DNA of 64,000 nt from Candidatus Fermentibacteraceae bacterium. Lineage in GTDB: Bacteria > Fermentibacterota > Fermentibacteria > Fermentibacterales > JCC-6. A model generated the notes under the pieces. That model made no database searches. It was not told the DNA's origin and was given only the letters and a program-made list of their open reading frames with translations. The stretch spans positions 1-64,000 of the forward strand of contig JADGDO010000010.1 of NCBI GenBank assembly GCA_016744855.1. Reading direction: 5' to 3'. The position numbers and the translations under genes were made by a program. Positions 17,623 to 26,737 of the stretch are shown here, in pieces (position 1 is the stretch's first letter; each line of letters opens with the position of its first letter).

Positions 17623-18399
17623 TTAGTTTTTGTCTATCCTCTGTATCATTTGCCCTGCTACCTTCGACCCGGACAAAAGCATGCCTCCGAAAACGGGACC
17701 CATTCTGTACCCTCCGTTTACTGCGCAGGCACTCATTCCGCTGACAAAGAGTCCGGGGTAAACTTCACCTGTATATTCAACTGTATTTTTCTCTCCCAGT
17801 TCAACATTTAGGCTTCTTTCTCCTGCAACATCACCTGAGACTGTAGATAACCTGACACCATTTTTGTGAGTAAGCTGTTCGCATATTTCAGCGGGATGGC
17901 CGGTAGCATCAAGCACTGCTTTCGCTCCTGTCATCAGTGGGTCAACCATCATCCTCCGCTGTAAAACCGGTGACCAGTTAATAACAACACCATTAACTTC
18001 CTCATTGTTGTTAAAAGTAAGATCCTCAACAGAAACGCAATTGAAGATTCTTGCTCCAGAACGACATGCTCTGTTGATAAGGGCAGCAGTAGCCTGTACA
18101 GAATCAACAAGATAGTATCCCTCATCTCCTGGAGTAAGCACTATTCCCGACTCTTCAGCAATCGAAGCTGCACTTTCTTCTATAAGAATAGTGTTGAACA
18201 TCATTGCTCCACCCCACATGCCACCACCGGGTGCAAGGTTTTTTTCATAAACATTGACCGAGTAGCCTCTCTCTGCTATAAGAGCGGCGGCCAGCAAACC
18301 TGAAGGTCCACCACCGACAACGGCAGCATCAGCCTTCAGACTGCAATCAAGTTTGTCAAAATATGATTTAATAATTCCAGAGCTTACAACAGATTCCAT
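17623..18399 (-). CDS. thi4: Thiazole biosynthesis protein Thi4 (non-Cys, archaeal-type)
   Basis: The protein has 258 residues. The FAD/NAD-binding Rossmann motif VVGGGPSGLLAA starts at 27, and it has the Thi4 signature LAPGGGMWGGAMMFN (55-69), MVDPLMTGAKAVLDATGHPA and NGGYRMGPVFGGMLLSG. It makes the thiazole half of thiamine from NAD, glycine and sulfur. In yeast Thi4 a Cys donates the sulfur, and in archaeal sulfide-using enzymes that position is His in LHVDP. Here the aligned residue is Met151 (MMVDP), so the suicide mechanism is excluded and the usual His is also missing. A TPP riboswitch precedes it. Confidence 0.93.
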   Translation of the reverse strand: MESVVSSGIIKSYFDKLDCSLKADAAVVGGGPSGLLAAALIAERGYSVNVYEKNLAPGGGMWGGAMMFNTILIEESAASIAEESGIVLTPGDEGYYLVDSVQATAALINRACRSGARIFNCVSVEDLTFNNNEEVNGVVINWSPVLQRRMMVDPLMTGAKAVLDATGHPAEICEQLTHKNGVRLSTVSGDVAGERSLNVELGEKNTVEYTGEVYPGLFVSGMSACAVNGGYRMGPVFGGMLLSGSKVAGQMIQRIDKN

Positions 18400-18452
18400 G
18401 TTTTCTCCAAGTATTATGATCCGTATGCAGACTGGAATGGATGATTTTCATA

Positions 18453-18533
18453 CATTTCCCTTCGCCGGCATTATCCGGATCAGGTTCTACGGGTATACTC
18501 TCAGCCGCCACAGGAGGCAGCACCCCGATGTTA
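18453..18533 (-). ncRNA. TPP (THI-element) riboswitch
   Basis: Read on the minus strand it shows the conserved blocks in order: GGGGTGC, CTGAGA, ACCCGTAGAACCTGATC and CCGGCGAAGGGAA. These are the pyrimidine-sensing and diphosphate-sensing arms of the THI element. It ends about 54 bases before the thi4 start and begins about 25 bases after the hutH stop. No T-run terminator follows, so control of thi4 translation by TPP is more likely than termination. Confidence 0.96.
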
Positions 18534-18556
18534 TTTATAGCGTCTTCAGTTTATCT

Positions 18557-20053
18557 TCAGCCAATAATTCCTTCTCTTATCAGGCAGGCAACAGCTTCGA
18601 TGTCTGAAACAAACTGTCTATCTCTGTCCAGAGGAGGAAATACAGAAGAAACTGTGTCAAATGTCTCTCTTGTACCTGCACCCATTTTGCCCCGATCCAG
18701 GAATCTGTGCGCCTGAACTGCAGCTACAAGTTCGGTAGCGAGAACATGGCAGCTGTTGCGAACAATTTCCACTGCCTGTCTGGCTCCTGTAGTGCCCATA
18801 CTTACATGGTCTTCCTGACAACCGCTTACAGAGATACTGTCTACACTTGCCGGGTGGGCAAGAACCTTGTTCTCACTGACGAGAGAAGCAGAAGTATACT
18901 GGGCAATCATTAATCCTGAATTTGTTCCGGGAGAAGGTGAAAGAAATGCCGGGAGACCGCTAAGGTCTGGATTGAGTAATCTTTCAGTTCTTCTCTCAGA
19001 AATATTAGCAAGTTCTGCTACTGCAATTTTCAGGTGATCTGCGGCCAAAGCGACAGGCTGCCCGTGAAAGTTTCCACCACTGACAGCTCGTCCGTCTTCC
19101 ATAAGAAGTGGATTGTCTGTAACGGCTCTCAACTCTCTTTCAATAGTCGTTTCTATGTACTTCAGAGCATCTCTTGAAGCTCCGTGGACCTGAGGTGTGC
19201 ACCTGAGAGAATAGGCATCTTGAACCTTACCGCAGGAAGGATGACTGTGGAGAATCTCTGAGCCCTCCAAATGTTCTCTTATCAACTCGGAAGACTCAAG
19301 CGCACCGGGGTGAGGTCTCAGACCGATTAACTCGGGATCAAGAGCAGAGGCAGTACCAAGAAGAGCCTCTAAAGTTATTGCAGCAGTTGCATCAGCCGCA
19401 TTCATCAATCTCTGCGAATCAAGAAGAGCGGAACACATAAGTGCAGTCATTGCTTGTGTTCCGTTTATGAGAGCAAGACCCTCTTTTGCACAAAGCTCTA
19501 TGGGTTCCATGCCAATTTGCTCAAGAGCTTCTTCGCCGGAAACGACAATGCCATCCTCATCAATGCATTCACCCTCACCAAGTATTGGAAGGCACATATG
19601 CGAAAGAGGTGCAAGATCACCCGAAGCACCAAGAGAACCTTGAGAAGGAACTAGAGGAGTGTAGGGACTGTTTCCGAGCTTCACCAGAGCATTTACCGTT
19701 TCAAGTCTGATACCGCTTCTTCCCCTGGAAAGGGAAGCAACTCTGAGAAAGATCATTACCTTAACAATAGTTGAAGAAAATACTGTTCCTGTGCTGCAGG
19801 CGTGGCTGAGAAGAAGGTTTCTCTGCAAGAGACCGAGCTCATCATCAGGAACAACTGTACTGGCTAATCTGCCGAATCCTGTATTAACACCGTATATCGG
19901 CTTTCCGGAATCGAGAAGAGATTCAATTTTTTCGCGTGCACTGTTAATTGCATCTATTGAATCCTGCCCAAGCTCGTATGATGCGCCCTCTACTATCTTT
20001 CTAACCTGATCTAAAGAAGTACCTGAGCTGTTAATAATTACTTTTGAGGACAT
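18557..20053 (-). CDS. hutH: Histidine ammonia-lyase (HAL/PAL family)
   Basis: The start is ATG 20053 (MSSKVIINSSG), 5 bases behind GGAGG; a GTG two codons upstream is less likely. At 498 residues it is full length. The MIO-forming triad ASG is at 143-145 in GSLGASGDLAPLSHM. Also present are YGVNTGFGRLAS, INGTQAM, QDAYSLRCTPQVHGA and VSGGNFHGQP. It removes ammonia from histidine to give urocanate. No hutU or hutI is adjacent. FtcD at 37638 could finish a glutamate-forming route. A second family member is at the right edge of the window. Confidence 0.92.
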   Translation of the reverse strand: MSSKVIINSSGTSLDQVRKIVEGASYELGQDSIDAINSAREKIESLLDSGKPIYGVNTGFGRLASTVVPDDELGLLQRNLLLSHACSTGTVFSSTIVKVMIFLRVASLSRGRSGIRLETVNALVKLGNSPYTPLVPSQGSLGASGDLAPLSHMCLPILGEGECIDEDGIVVSGEEALEQIGMEPIELCAKEGLALINGTQAMTALMCSALLDSQRLMNAADATAAITLEALLGTASALDPELIGLRPHPGALESSELIREHLEGSEILHSHPSCGKVQDAYSLRCTPQVHGASRDALKYIETTIERELRAVTDNPLLMEDGRAVSGGNFHGQPVALAADHLKIAVAELANISERRTERLLNPDLSGLPAFLSPSPGTNSGLMIAQYTSASLVSENKVLAHPASVDSISVSGCQEDHVSMGTTGARQAVEIVRNSCHVLATELVAAVQAHRFLDRGKMGAGTRETFDTVSSVFPPLDRDRQFVSDIEAVACLIREGIIG

Positions 20054-20059
20054 TATCAC

Positions 20060-20366
20060 CTCCGTGTTTTGTATGCGAAATTCTTAACTAATTTTTGCTG
20101 ACAGGGGAATATATGAAAGTCTTAAACCACAATGACAATTTCTATGTGCCAAACTGGCACATACACCGAATTATGACCTTTCCCCTACTTCATCGAGAGT
20201 AGAGAGGTGCACCATTTGTAATTGCACTGCAACATAATGGAAGCTATGATTAAAATCCGGTTTTCTCTGGCACATTTTTTGCTTTTGTATACAGAAGCGA
20301 TTTGCAGGTTAAGTATAATTAGATATCATTATGCCAGACATTTCTCTTTGAAAGGAGATCAAAAAA
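20060..20366. other. Divergent intergenic region between hutH and groES
   Basis: The region holds start signals for both directions. No CIRCE element (TTAGCACTC-N9-GAGTGCTAA) was seen, so HrcA control of groESL is not supported. It contains the perfect inverted repeat at 20143-20163, listed separately, and a TATAAT at 20314-20319 that could be the groES -10 box, though no good -35 stands at 17 bases. Another TGGCACA half-site lies near 20269. No gene is supported. Confidence 0.6.
20143..20163. promoter_or_regulatory. Perfect inverted repeat, likely operator between hutH and groES
   Basis: TATGTGCCA (20143-20151), a 3-base spacer AAC, then TGGCACATA (20155-20163) form a perfect 9+9 repeat. 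It lies 90 bases upstream of hutH and about 200 bases upstream of groES. The form is that of a dimeric repressor or activator site; the protein is unknown. Confidence 0.6.
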
Positions 20367-22314
<1,948 letters not shown>

Positions 22315-22337
22315 TCCGGTTCCTTTCAATAGATCCA

Positions 22338-22370
22338 GGGGCTGCAGATTATTCTGTAGCCCCTTTTCTT
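22338..22370 (+). terminator. Rho-independent terminator after groEL
   Basis: The stem GGGGCTGCAG (22338-22347) and CTGTAGCCCC (22354-22363), with one G-T pair and the six-base loop ATTATT, is followed by TTTTCTTTT. It starts 23 bases after the groEL stop. Confidence 0.9.
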
Positions 22371-22383
22371 TTATTTACATATT

Positions 22384-22414
22384 AAAAAAACGGGAGGAGC
22401 AGATGCTCCCCCCG
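22384..22414 (-). terminator. Rho-independent terminator of the minus-strand Tol/Exb-type operon
   Basis: The plus strand shows AAAAAAA, then CGGGAGGAGC AGAT GCTCCCCCCG. Read on the minus strand this is a GC-rich hairpin followed by seven T, 26 bases past the stop of the FHA-like/TonB-C gene. Confidence 0.8.
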
Positions 22415-22439
22415 AATATCTAAGACTCTACCCTACCCT

Positions 22440-24293
22440 CTACTGTGGTGGAACCAAACTAAATGGTACTGTCACAGGAAGGTTTCCGGTTTGCTCTGGA
22501 GCAGGACCGAAGTTGAGAGAACTAACAGCAGAAGTAACAGTTCCCTGCAAGCTTGAAAGAGAGCCTGGACAACTCACAGATACGCCTGTAACTGACCCGC
22601 CTGGAGCAATAGAGAAACTGATGGTAATAGTACCACTAGCTCCGGGATTGCTTCTGAGTAAACTCTCATAGGCTGTTTGTACACGCATCTTTATGATGTT
22701 AATTTTACGTCTTATATCGCTCATGTTTCTGTATCCCAGGTCGATTGCTTCGCCAGATGCACTCGCACTGAAAGTAACTTGTGCTGCCTGGTGAGCTGCC
22801 TGCATATCACTGGCACTGACTGTACCTGCACTCGCAGCAACTCCACCGCCTCCGCCAGCAAGCCCAGCAATTCCACCCGAACCGCCACCACCTGCTCCTG
22901 CGATCAGATTCTGACCGCTCTGCCCGGAAGCAAGACCTGTACCGGATGCGGCCGCAGACTGCAGATCACCGATAAAACCAGCTCCACCACCAGCTGAACC
23001 TGTGCCGTAAGCAGCAAATCCAATACTGCTGAGAACATCACTGGCAGCGTCAGCTCCTTCAGCTGCTCCTCCTCCGGCAGGTGCATCAGAACCGCCTGCT
23101 CCTCCGCCGGAAGTTGCAACTTCAGCAACTGGCATGTCACTGATGATTTCTTCACCCATACCGGCTTCGGCTGCGGGTGGAGTTTCAGCAAGTTGAACAG
23201 CTCTGGCACTTGGTGCATTTCTGAGCATCTGAGTTTTTGACTCTTTAACCACAACAATGAGTCTGTCTGTCACTGCACCCATAAGAAGAGCAGCGGCAAG
23301 ACCAATACCAAGAAGTATTTTGAATCTGTTATCTTCCTTTTTTTCCTCATGGAAGGAAACAATTTCATGCGGTCTTGAGGCAAAGCGATTCCAATTGTAA
23401 ACACTTGGCTTACGCTTTGGTTTAACAACTACAGGCTTTGGCTTCGGCTTTGCGACTTCCACGGGAGGAATAGCAAAACTAAAGAAAACCTCAGTATTAC
23501 CCACAGTGAAAACACCCGAAACATTTCTATCAAAAACCCAGACAAAAGGTTCGCCCGGTTTTTCCTGTTTTAGAAGGTTTCGCTCTATCAGAGTCGAGAA
23601 AGGAATAACACTGCCCTTAACCTCAACTCCTCCCTTTATCTCCGGAAGAAGACGAAGGATGTACTTGTTTCCCTGTTCGGGTTCAAGAAGAGTATGAATT
23701 CTGGGAAGATTTCCAGTTTGGACGGATATAGTATTGTAATCGGCTTTACCGATTGTCATAATTCCGGCGTTGGGAAAAAGCTCACGTCTACCAGAGTTAT
23801 CCTCAATATTGAGCTTTAACATCCTCTTATCAGCAACAAATGGAGCCGGCTTAGTTTCCTTGGGAACAACCTTTTTCTTGGGTTGTACTTTCTTCTCGGC
23901 GACCTTGGGAGGATCAATGAAACCAAAGTGAATTACAAATGAGCCAGCGTTGACAACACCTTGATCACCGTAATTTACCTTCAGCAGATAATGACCATTC
24001 TCATCAGTATTGAAAATACCCAGACCTTTAAGATCGCTGAACTTCAGCTTTGATCCGTTTGCAGAAGTAATCTGAGCGTCCATCGCATCAGAAAGTCTGA
24101 GATCCCATGTCTCCCTGTCATCCCCTTTTTTGATAAGTACAATAGTCTCGGGAATTCCAGGGGCTTCTACAGCAATATTATTGTTGTAACCCGATCCGAG
24201 AGTAATTTCCTTTTCTCCGGGGAGCAGTTTTGTAATTACCTTACCATCACGCATTGCTGCAATTGCAAGAATCTTGTTTTTCAAATCTGCCAT
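22440..24293 (-). CDS. FHA-like / TonB C-terminal (AgmX/GltJ-GltG-like) trans-envelope protein
   Basis: The protein has 617 residues. Two beta-rich, FHA-like repeats lie in the cytoplasmic part (about 5-130, with EKEITLGSGYNNNIAVEAPG, and 155-280, with GIMTIGKADYNTISVQTGNLPR), joined by Lys/Pro linkers. One membrane helix is at about 325-349. A long Gly/Ala/Ser-rich periplasmic spacer (385-495) follows, then a TonB_C-like domain (about 520-617, with GASGTITISFSIAPGGSVTGVSV). This order is that of Myxococcus GltG/GltJ (PglI/AgmX), which connect an AglRQS proton channel to the cell envelope. It is the last gene of the operon and abuts TolR-2 by one base. Confidence 0.75.
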   Translation of the reverse strand: MADLKNKILAIAAMRDGKVITKLLPGEKEITLGSGYNNNIAVEAPGIPETIVLIKKGDDRETWDLRLSDAMDAQITSANGSKLKFSDLKGLGIFNTDENGHYLLKVNYGDQGVVNAGSFVIHFGFIDPPKVAEKKVQPKKKVVPKETKPAPFVADKRMLKLNIEDNSGRRELFPNAGIMTIGKADYNTISVQTGNLPRIHTLLEPEQGNKYILRLLPEIKGGVEVKGSVIPFSTLIERNLLKQEKPGEPFVWVFDRNVSGVFTVGNTEVFFSFAIPPVEVAKPKPKPVVVKPKRKPSVYNWNRFASRPHEIVSFHEEKKEDNRFKILLGIGLAAALLMGAVTDRLIVVVKESKTQMLRNAPSARAVQLAETPPAAEAGMGEEIISDMPVAEVATSGGGAGGSDAPAGGGAAEGADAASDVLSSIGFAAYGTGSAGGGAGFIGDLQSAAASGTGLASGQSGQNLIAGAGGGGSGGIAGLAGGGGGVAASAGTVSASDMQAAHQAAQVTFSASASGEAIDLGYRNMSDIRRKINIIKMRVQTAYESLLRSNPGASGTITISFSIAPGGSVTGVSVSCPGSLSSLQGTVTSAVSSLNFGPAPEQTGNLPVTVPFSLVPPQ

Positions 24294-24835
24294 TAGCTGC
24301 CACCACCTTCACTGGAAACAACCTTGATCACAGCCAGATTCTGCCCGGAATATCCAGCTTCAGAACAGCTTGCCATTACACGCTGTAGAAGTATTGCCGG
24401 AATCCCCACATCTCCCTGGATGTTGACCTTCAAATCGTCTTCAGTAAGTGTACCTCTGGACTGTCTAGAATATTCCAAATGATCTCTGAGCCTGGTGACA
24501 AGCACAGGAATTGAATTCCCTGAGTTGAGAAGCTCCGGAGTAACTGTAATAAGTGGATCACCATCAACCACAATTACAGAATTGTTAACCTGAATATCCA
24601 ACTTGAGTTCAATCTTCTCTTCAATTCTTGCCTTTGGGAGAATAAGCTGATCACTTACAGTGACCAACTGGCCATCAGCAGAATAGCTCTTGAGAAGGAA
24701 AACAAGAAGGATAGTAAACATATCAATCATCGAGGTCAGGTTAAGGCTGACCTTCTTATCTCCACCACGGCTCATTGCAACAGATTTACCCGATCCAAGA
24801 AGCAGTGGAACATGTCTTTTAGAGGGGGAGCTCAT
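24293..24835 (-). CDS. ExbD/TolR-family proton channel subunit (canonical Asp)
   Basis: The protein has 180 residues. A short cytoplasmic N-terminus leads to one membrane helix, SLNLTSMIDMFTILLVFLL, that keeps the conserved proton-carrying Asp (SMID). The periplasmic domain is ExbD-like (DPLITVTPELL, then VNIQGDVGIPAILLQRVMASCSEAGY). It pairs with the TolQ-like protein at 25395-26264. Genes in this operon are joined by TAATG overlaps, implying translational coupling. Confidence 0.88.
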   Translation of the reverse strand: MSSPSKRHVPLLLGSGKSVAMSRGGDKKVSLNLTSMIDMFTILLVFLLKSYSADGQLVTVSDQLILPKARIEEKIELKLDIQVNNSVIVVDGDPLITVTPELLNSGNSIPVLVTRLRDHLEYSRQSRGTLTEDDLKVNIQGDVGIPAILLQRVMASCSEAGYSGQNLAVIKVVSSEGGGS

Positions 24836-25395
24836 TAGCGGTCACCCCCACCCATAGCAGAATTCACAGATGCAGAAGGTGCAACTTGAAGTCCTGGTTG
24901 GTCGAAACCGATAGCGTTAGCAAGATCTATTGCAGTGATAATGTTATCGTATCTGGTTTCTTCCACAGTAAGTATCGTGATTTTCCTAAAATCAATCTGT
25001 GGGTAAGCCTCGGTCAGAAGTTCATGTACCTCAGTGAGCTTTGTTTCAAGAGAATCCCAGGGGAAGGTAGTAATGGTTTCCCCATTCAGATCAGTCTCAA
25101 AAGCATAACATACGTGAGCAGATCCACTGGCTGTGCCAATAAACAACTCCTGCTCAGTAATTATAATCTTCGGCTGGAGCCTGTCTTCCTCGGAGCGCAT
25201 CAGGTTTGCTGTAGCTCCAGCTCCACTGTTGCTAATTCCTTCTGTGGCTGCCATTTCAATAACTACAACTTCAAGAAATGTTGCACTGAACAGCAGGAAT
25301 GGAATAATACAACAGAAGAGATTCATAACAGGTAGAAGATCAATCTCAGGTGAGTGTTTTCCTGTTCTACTTCTCCCCGAAGCAGCCTTTGCCAT
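24835..25395 (-). CDS. ExbD/TolR-family protein with Asn in place of the channel Asp
   Basis: The protein has 186 residues. The N-terminus GKHSPEIDLLPVMNLFCCIIPFLLF aligns with ExbD EINVTPLVDVxLVLLIIF. The conserved Asp after the P-x-x motif is Asn here (PVMN). The rest is an ExbD-like periplasmic domain (LSTVEE-type end FRKITILTVEETRYDNIITAIDLAN). With the second, Asp-containing copy next to it, this gives an asymmetric TolR pair. The Myxococcus AglQ/AglS pair is the nearest known arrangement, but an Asn copy would be inactive in proton transfer. Confidence 0.82.
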   Translation of the reverse strand: MAKAASGRSRTGKHSPEIDLLPVMNLFCCIIPFLLFSATFLEVVVIEMAATEGISNSGAGATANLMRSEEDRLQPKIIITEQELFIGTASGSAHVCYAFETDLNGETITTFPWDSLETKLTEVHELLTEAYPQIDFRKITILTVEETRYDNIITAIDLANAIGFDQPGLQVAPSASVNSAMGGGDR

Positions 25396-26264
25396 TAGGC
25401 TTCCCTTCTCGCCTGGGCCAGCATATTCATGACCATAACACTGTAACGATCAATATCATCAACAAGACTGTCTGCTTTAGCAGTAAGAATAGAATGTGCT
25501 ACAAGCATAGGAATAGCAGCGATCAAACCGAAAGCTGTGGTATTCATTGCCTGAGAGATACCGTTGGCAAGAAGAACACCCTTCTGCTCTGGATCAGCCG
25601 CAGCAACTGCTGCGAAAGCTGCAATAAGACCAAAGATCGTTCCGAGAAGTCCAACCATTGTTGAAACGTTAGCAAGCATTCCAAGATAACCAATTCTTGA
25701 ATTGATTCTTGGAAGTTCAGCGAGTGCCATTTCATCAACAGAATTCTGGATATCGCGCTCGGTACCTTTATAGTTTCTTAGAGCTGCTTCTATAATCTTG
25801 GACAGAGGTGATTTTTCTTCACTGGTAGCCGCAATTGCACCCTCAATGCTACCCTTGCGAACGAGAGAAGCAATCTTAGCCATAAGAGCTTCGGGCTTTG
25901 CACTTGCAGTTCCGAAAAGGAAAATAACTCTCTCAATGAAAATTACTGTTCCCACACCAAAGAAAAACAGAATTGCCCACATAGCAGGTCCACCCTGTCT
26001 GAAGAACTGTGCGAACTGACTGAACAAATCGCCTTTTTCTTCTTCTACTTCTTCTTCTACAGCTTCATCTACAGCTGCAGTATCTGCGGGAGCGACTTCT
26101 ACTTCTTCTACAACTTCAACAGCAGTGGAATCCGTAACAGTAGAATCTCCCTCCGCAACTGTTGCGGAATCGACCGGTGTCGCTTCCTCAACCTGTGCAA
26201 AAACTGCACAAGGTAAGACCATAACAACAAGAGCTATCAGCAGGAGAAACAAGTTTCCACGCAT
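25395..26264 (-). CDS. MotA/TolQ/ExbB-family proton channel protein
   Basis: The protein has 289 residues. An N-terminal signal peptide (MRGNLFLLLIALVVMVLPCAVFA) and a strongly acidic Glu/Val/Ala linker (about 24-78) precede the usual three-helix TolQ body. That body shows AMWAILFFFGVGTVIFIERVIFLFG, then GMLANVSTMVGLLGTIFGLIAAF and GISQAMNTTAFGLIAAIPMLVAHSIL. The extra N-terminal helix plus acidic region is typical of ExbB proteins in TPR/TonB-type operons of FCB bacteria. It forms the proton channel with the two TolR-like proteins downstream. Confidence 0.92.
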   Translation of the reverse strand: MRGNLFLLLIALVVMVLPCAVFAQVEEATPVDSATVAEGDSTVTDSTAVEVVEEVEVAPADTAAVDEAVEEEVEEEKGDLFSQFAQFFRQGGPAMWAILFFFGVGTVIFIERVIFLFGTASAKPEALMAKIASLVRKGSIEGAIAATSEEKSPLSKIIEAALRNYKGTERDIQNSVDEMALAELPRINSRIGYLGMLANVSTMVGLLGTIFGLIAAFAAVAAADPEQKGVLLANGISQAMNTTAFGLIAAIPMLVAHSILTAKADSLVDDIDRYSVMVMNMLAQARREA

Positions 26265-26299
26265 TAAGGGACTCCTCTCTTTAACCTTTTTCGTTAAAT

Positions 26300-26737
26300 C
26301 TATTGACCTATGAAGTCATACAGTAAGTTACCAACTAAATCAAGACCAGCCATAATTCCAAATGTCATTCCTGTTTTACCATCTCCGTCAACGTATTTCC
26401 ATGCGCTCAAACCACCTAGAATTGCCACTGTGCCATAGCGTACATATATCGGCATGGCATTCGATTCTCTTGCCGATATGGAAAAGCTAGTTTCAGAAGC
26501 GAAAGCACCGGGATAAATGGGTCTGACTACATCCTCAAGAAAACTTCTCTCCAAAAGAACATTACTCAGGTTCGGAGTGCTTTTCAGCATAAGAAACAAA
26601 GCCTGAGGTGTACGCAACTCACCTTGAATTGTGATCTCTTCAAGAATAAGTCTTCCACCCTCCATAGTGGCTCCGCTCTGACCATACACTGCGGTGCAGG
26701 TGAGCACAAGCAATATAACAGAAAAAAAGCGTGTCAC
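26300..26737 (-). CDS. Small exported/membrane protein of the Tol/Exb-type operon
   Basis: The protein has 145 residues. The signal peptide MTRFFSVILLVLTCTAVYG is followed by a conserved-looking core, LILEEITIQGELRTPQALFLMLK and ERSFLEDVVRPIYPG. Two hydrophobic stretches come last (YVRYGTVAILGGLSAW, then MTFGIMAGLDLVGNLLYDFI). I recognise no family. The start overlaps the stop of the TPR gene, and the gene sits between that protein and TolQ, so it is very probably a component of the same complex. Confidence 0.7.
   Translation of the reverse strand: MTRFFSVILLVLTCTAVYGQSGATMEGGRLILEEITIQGELRTPQALFLMLKSTPNLSNVLLERSFLEDVVRPIYPGAFASETSFSISARESNAMPIYVRYGTVAILGGLSAWKYVDGDGKTGMTFGIMAGLDLVGNLLYDFIGQ

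Noticed and set aside
20060-20366. CIRCE/HrcA element before groES
   Set aside because: No TTAGCACTC-N9-GAGTGCTAA or near match is present.
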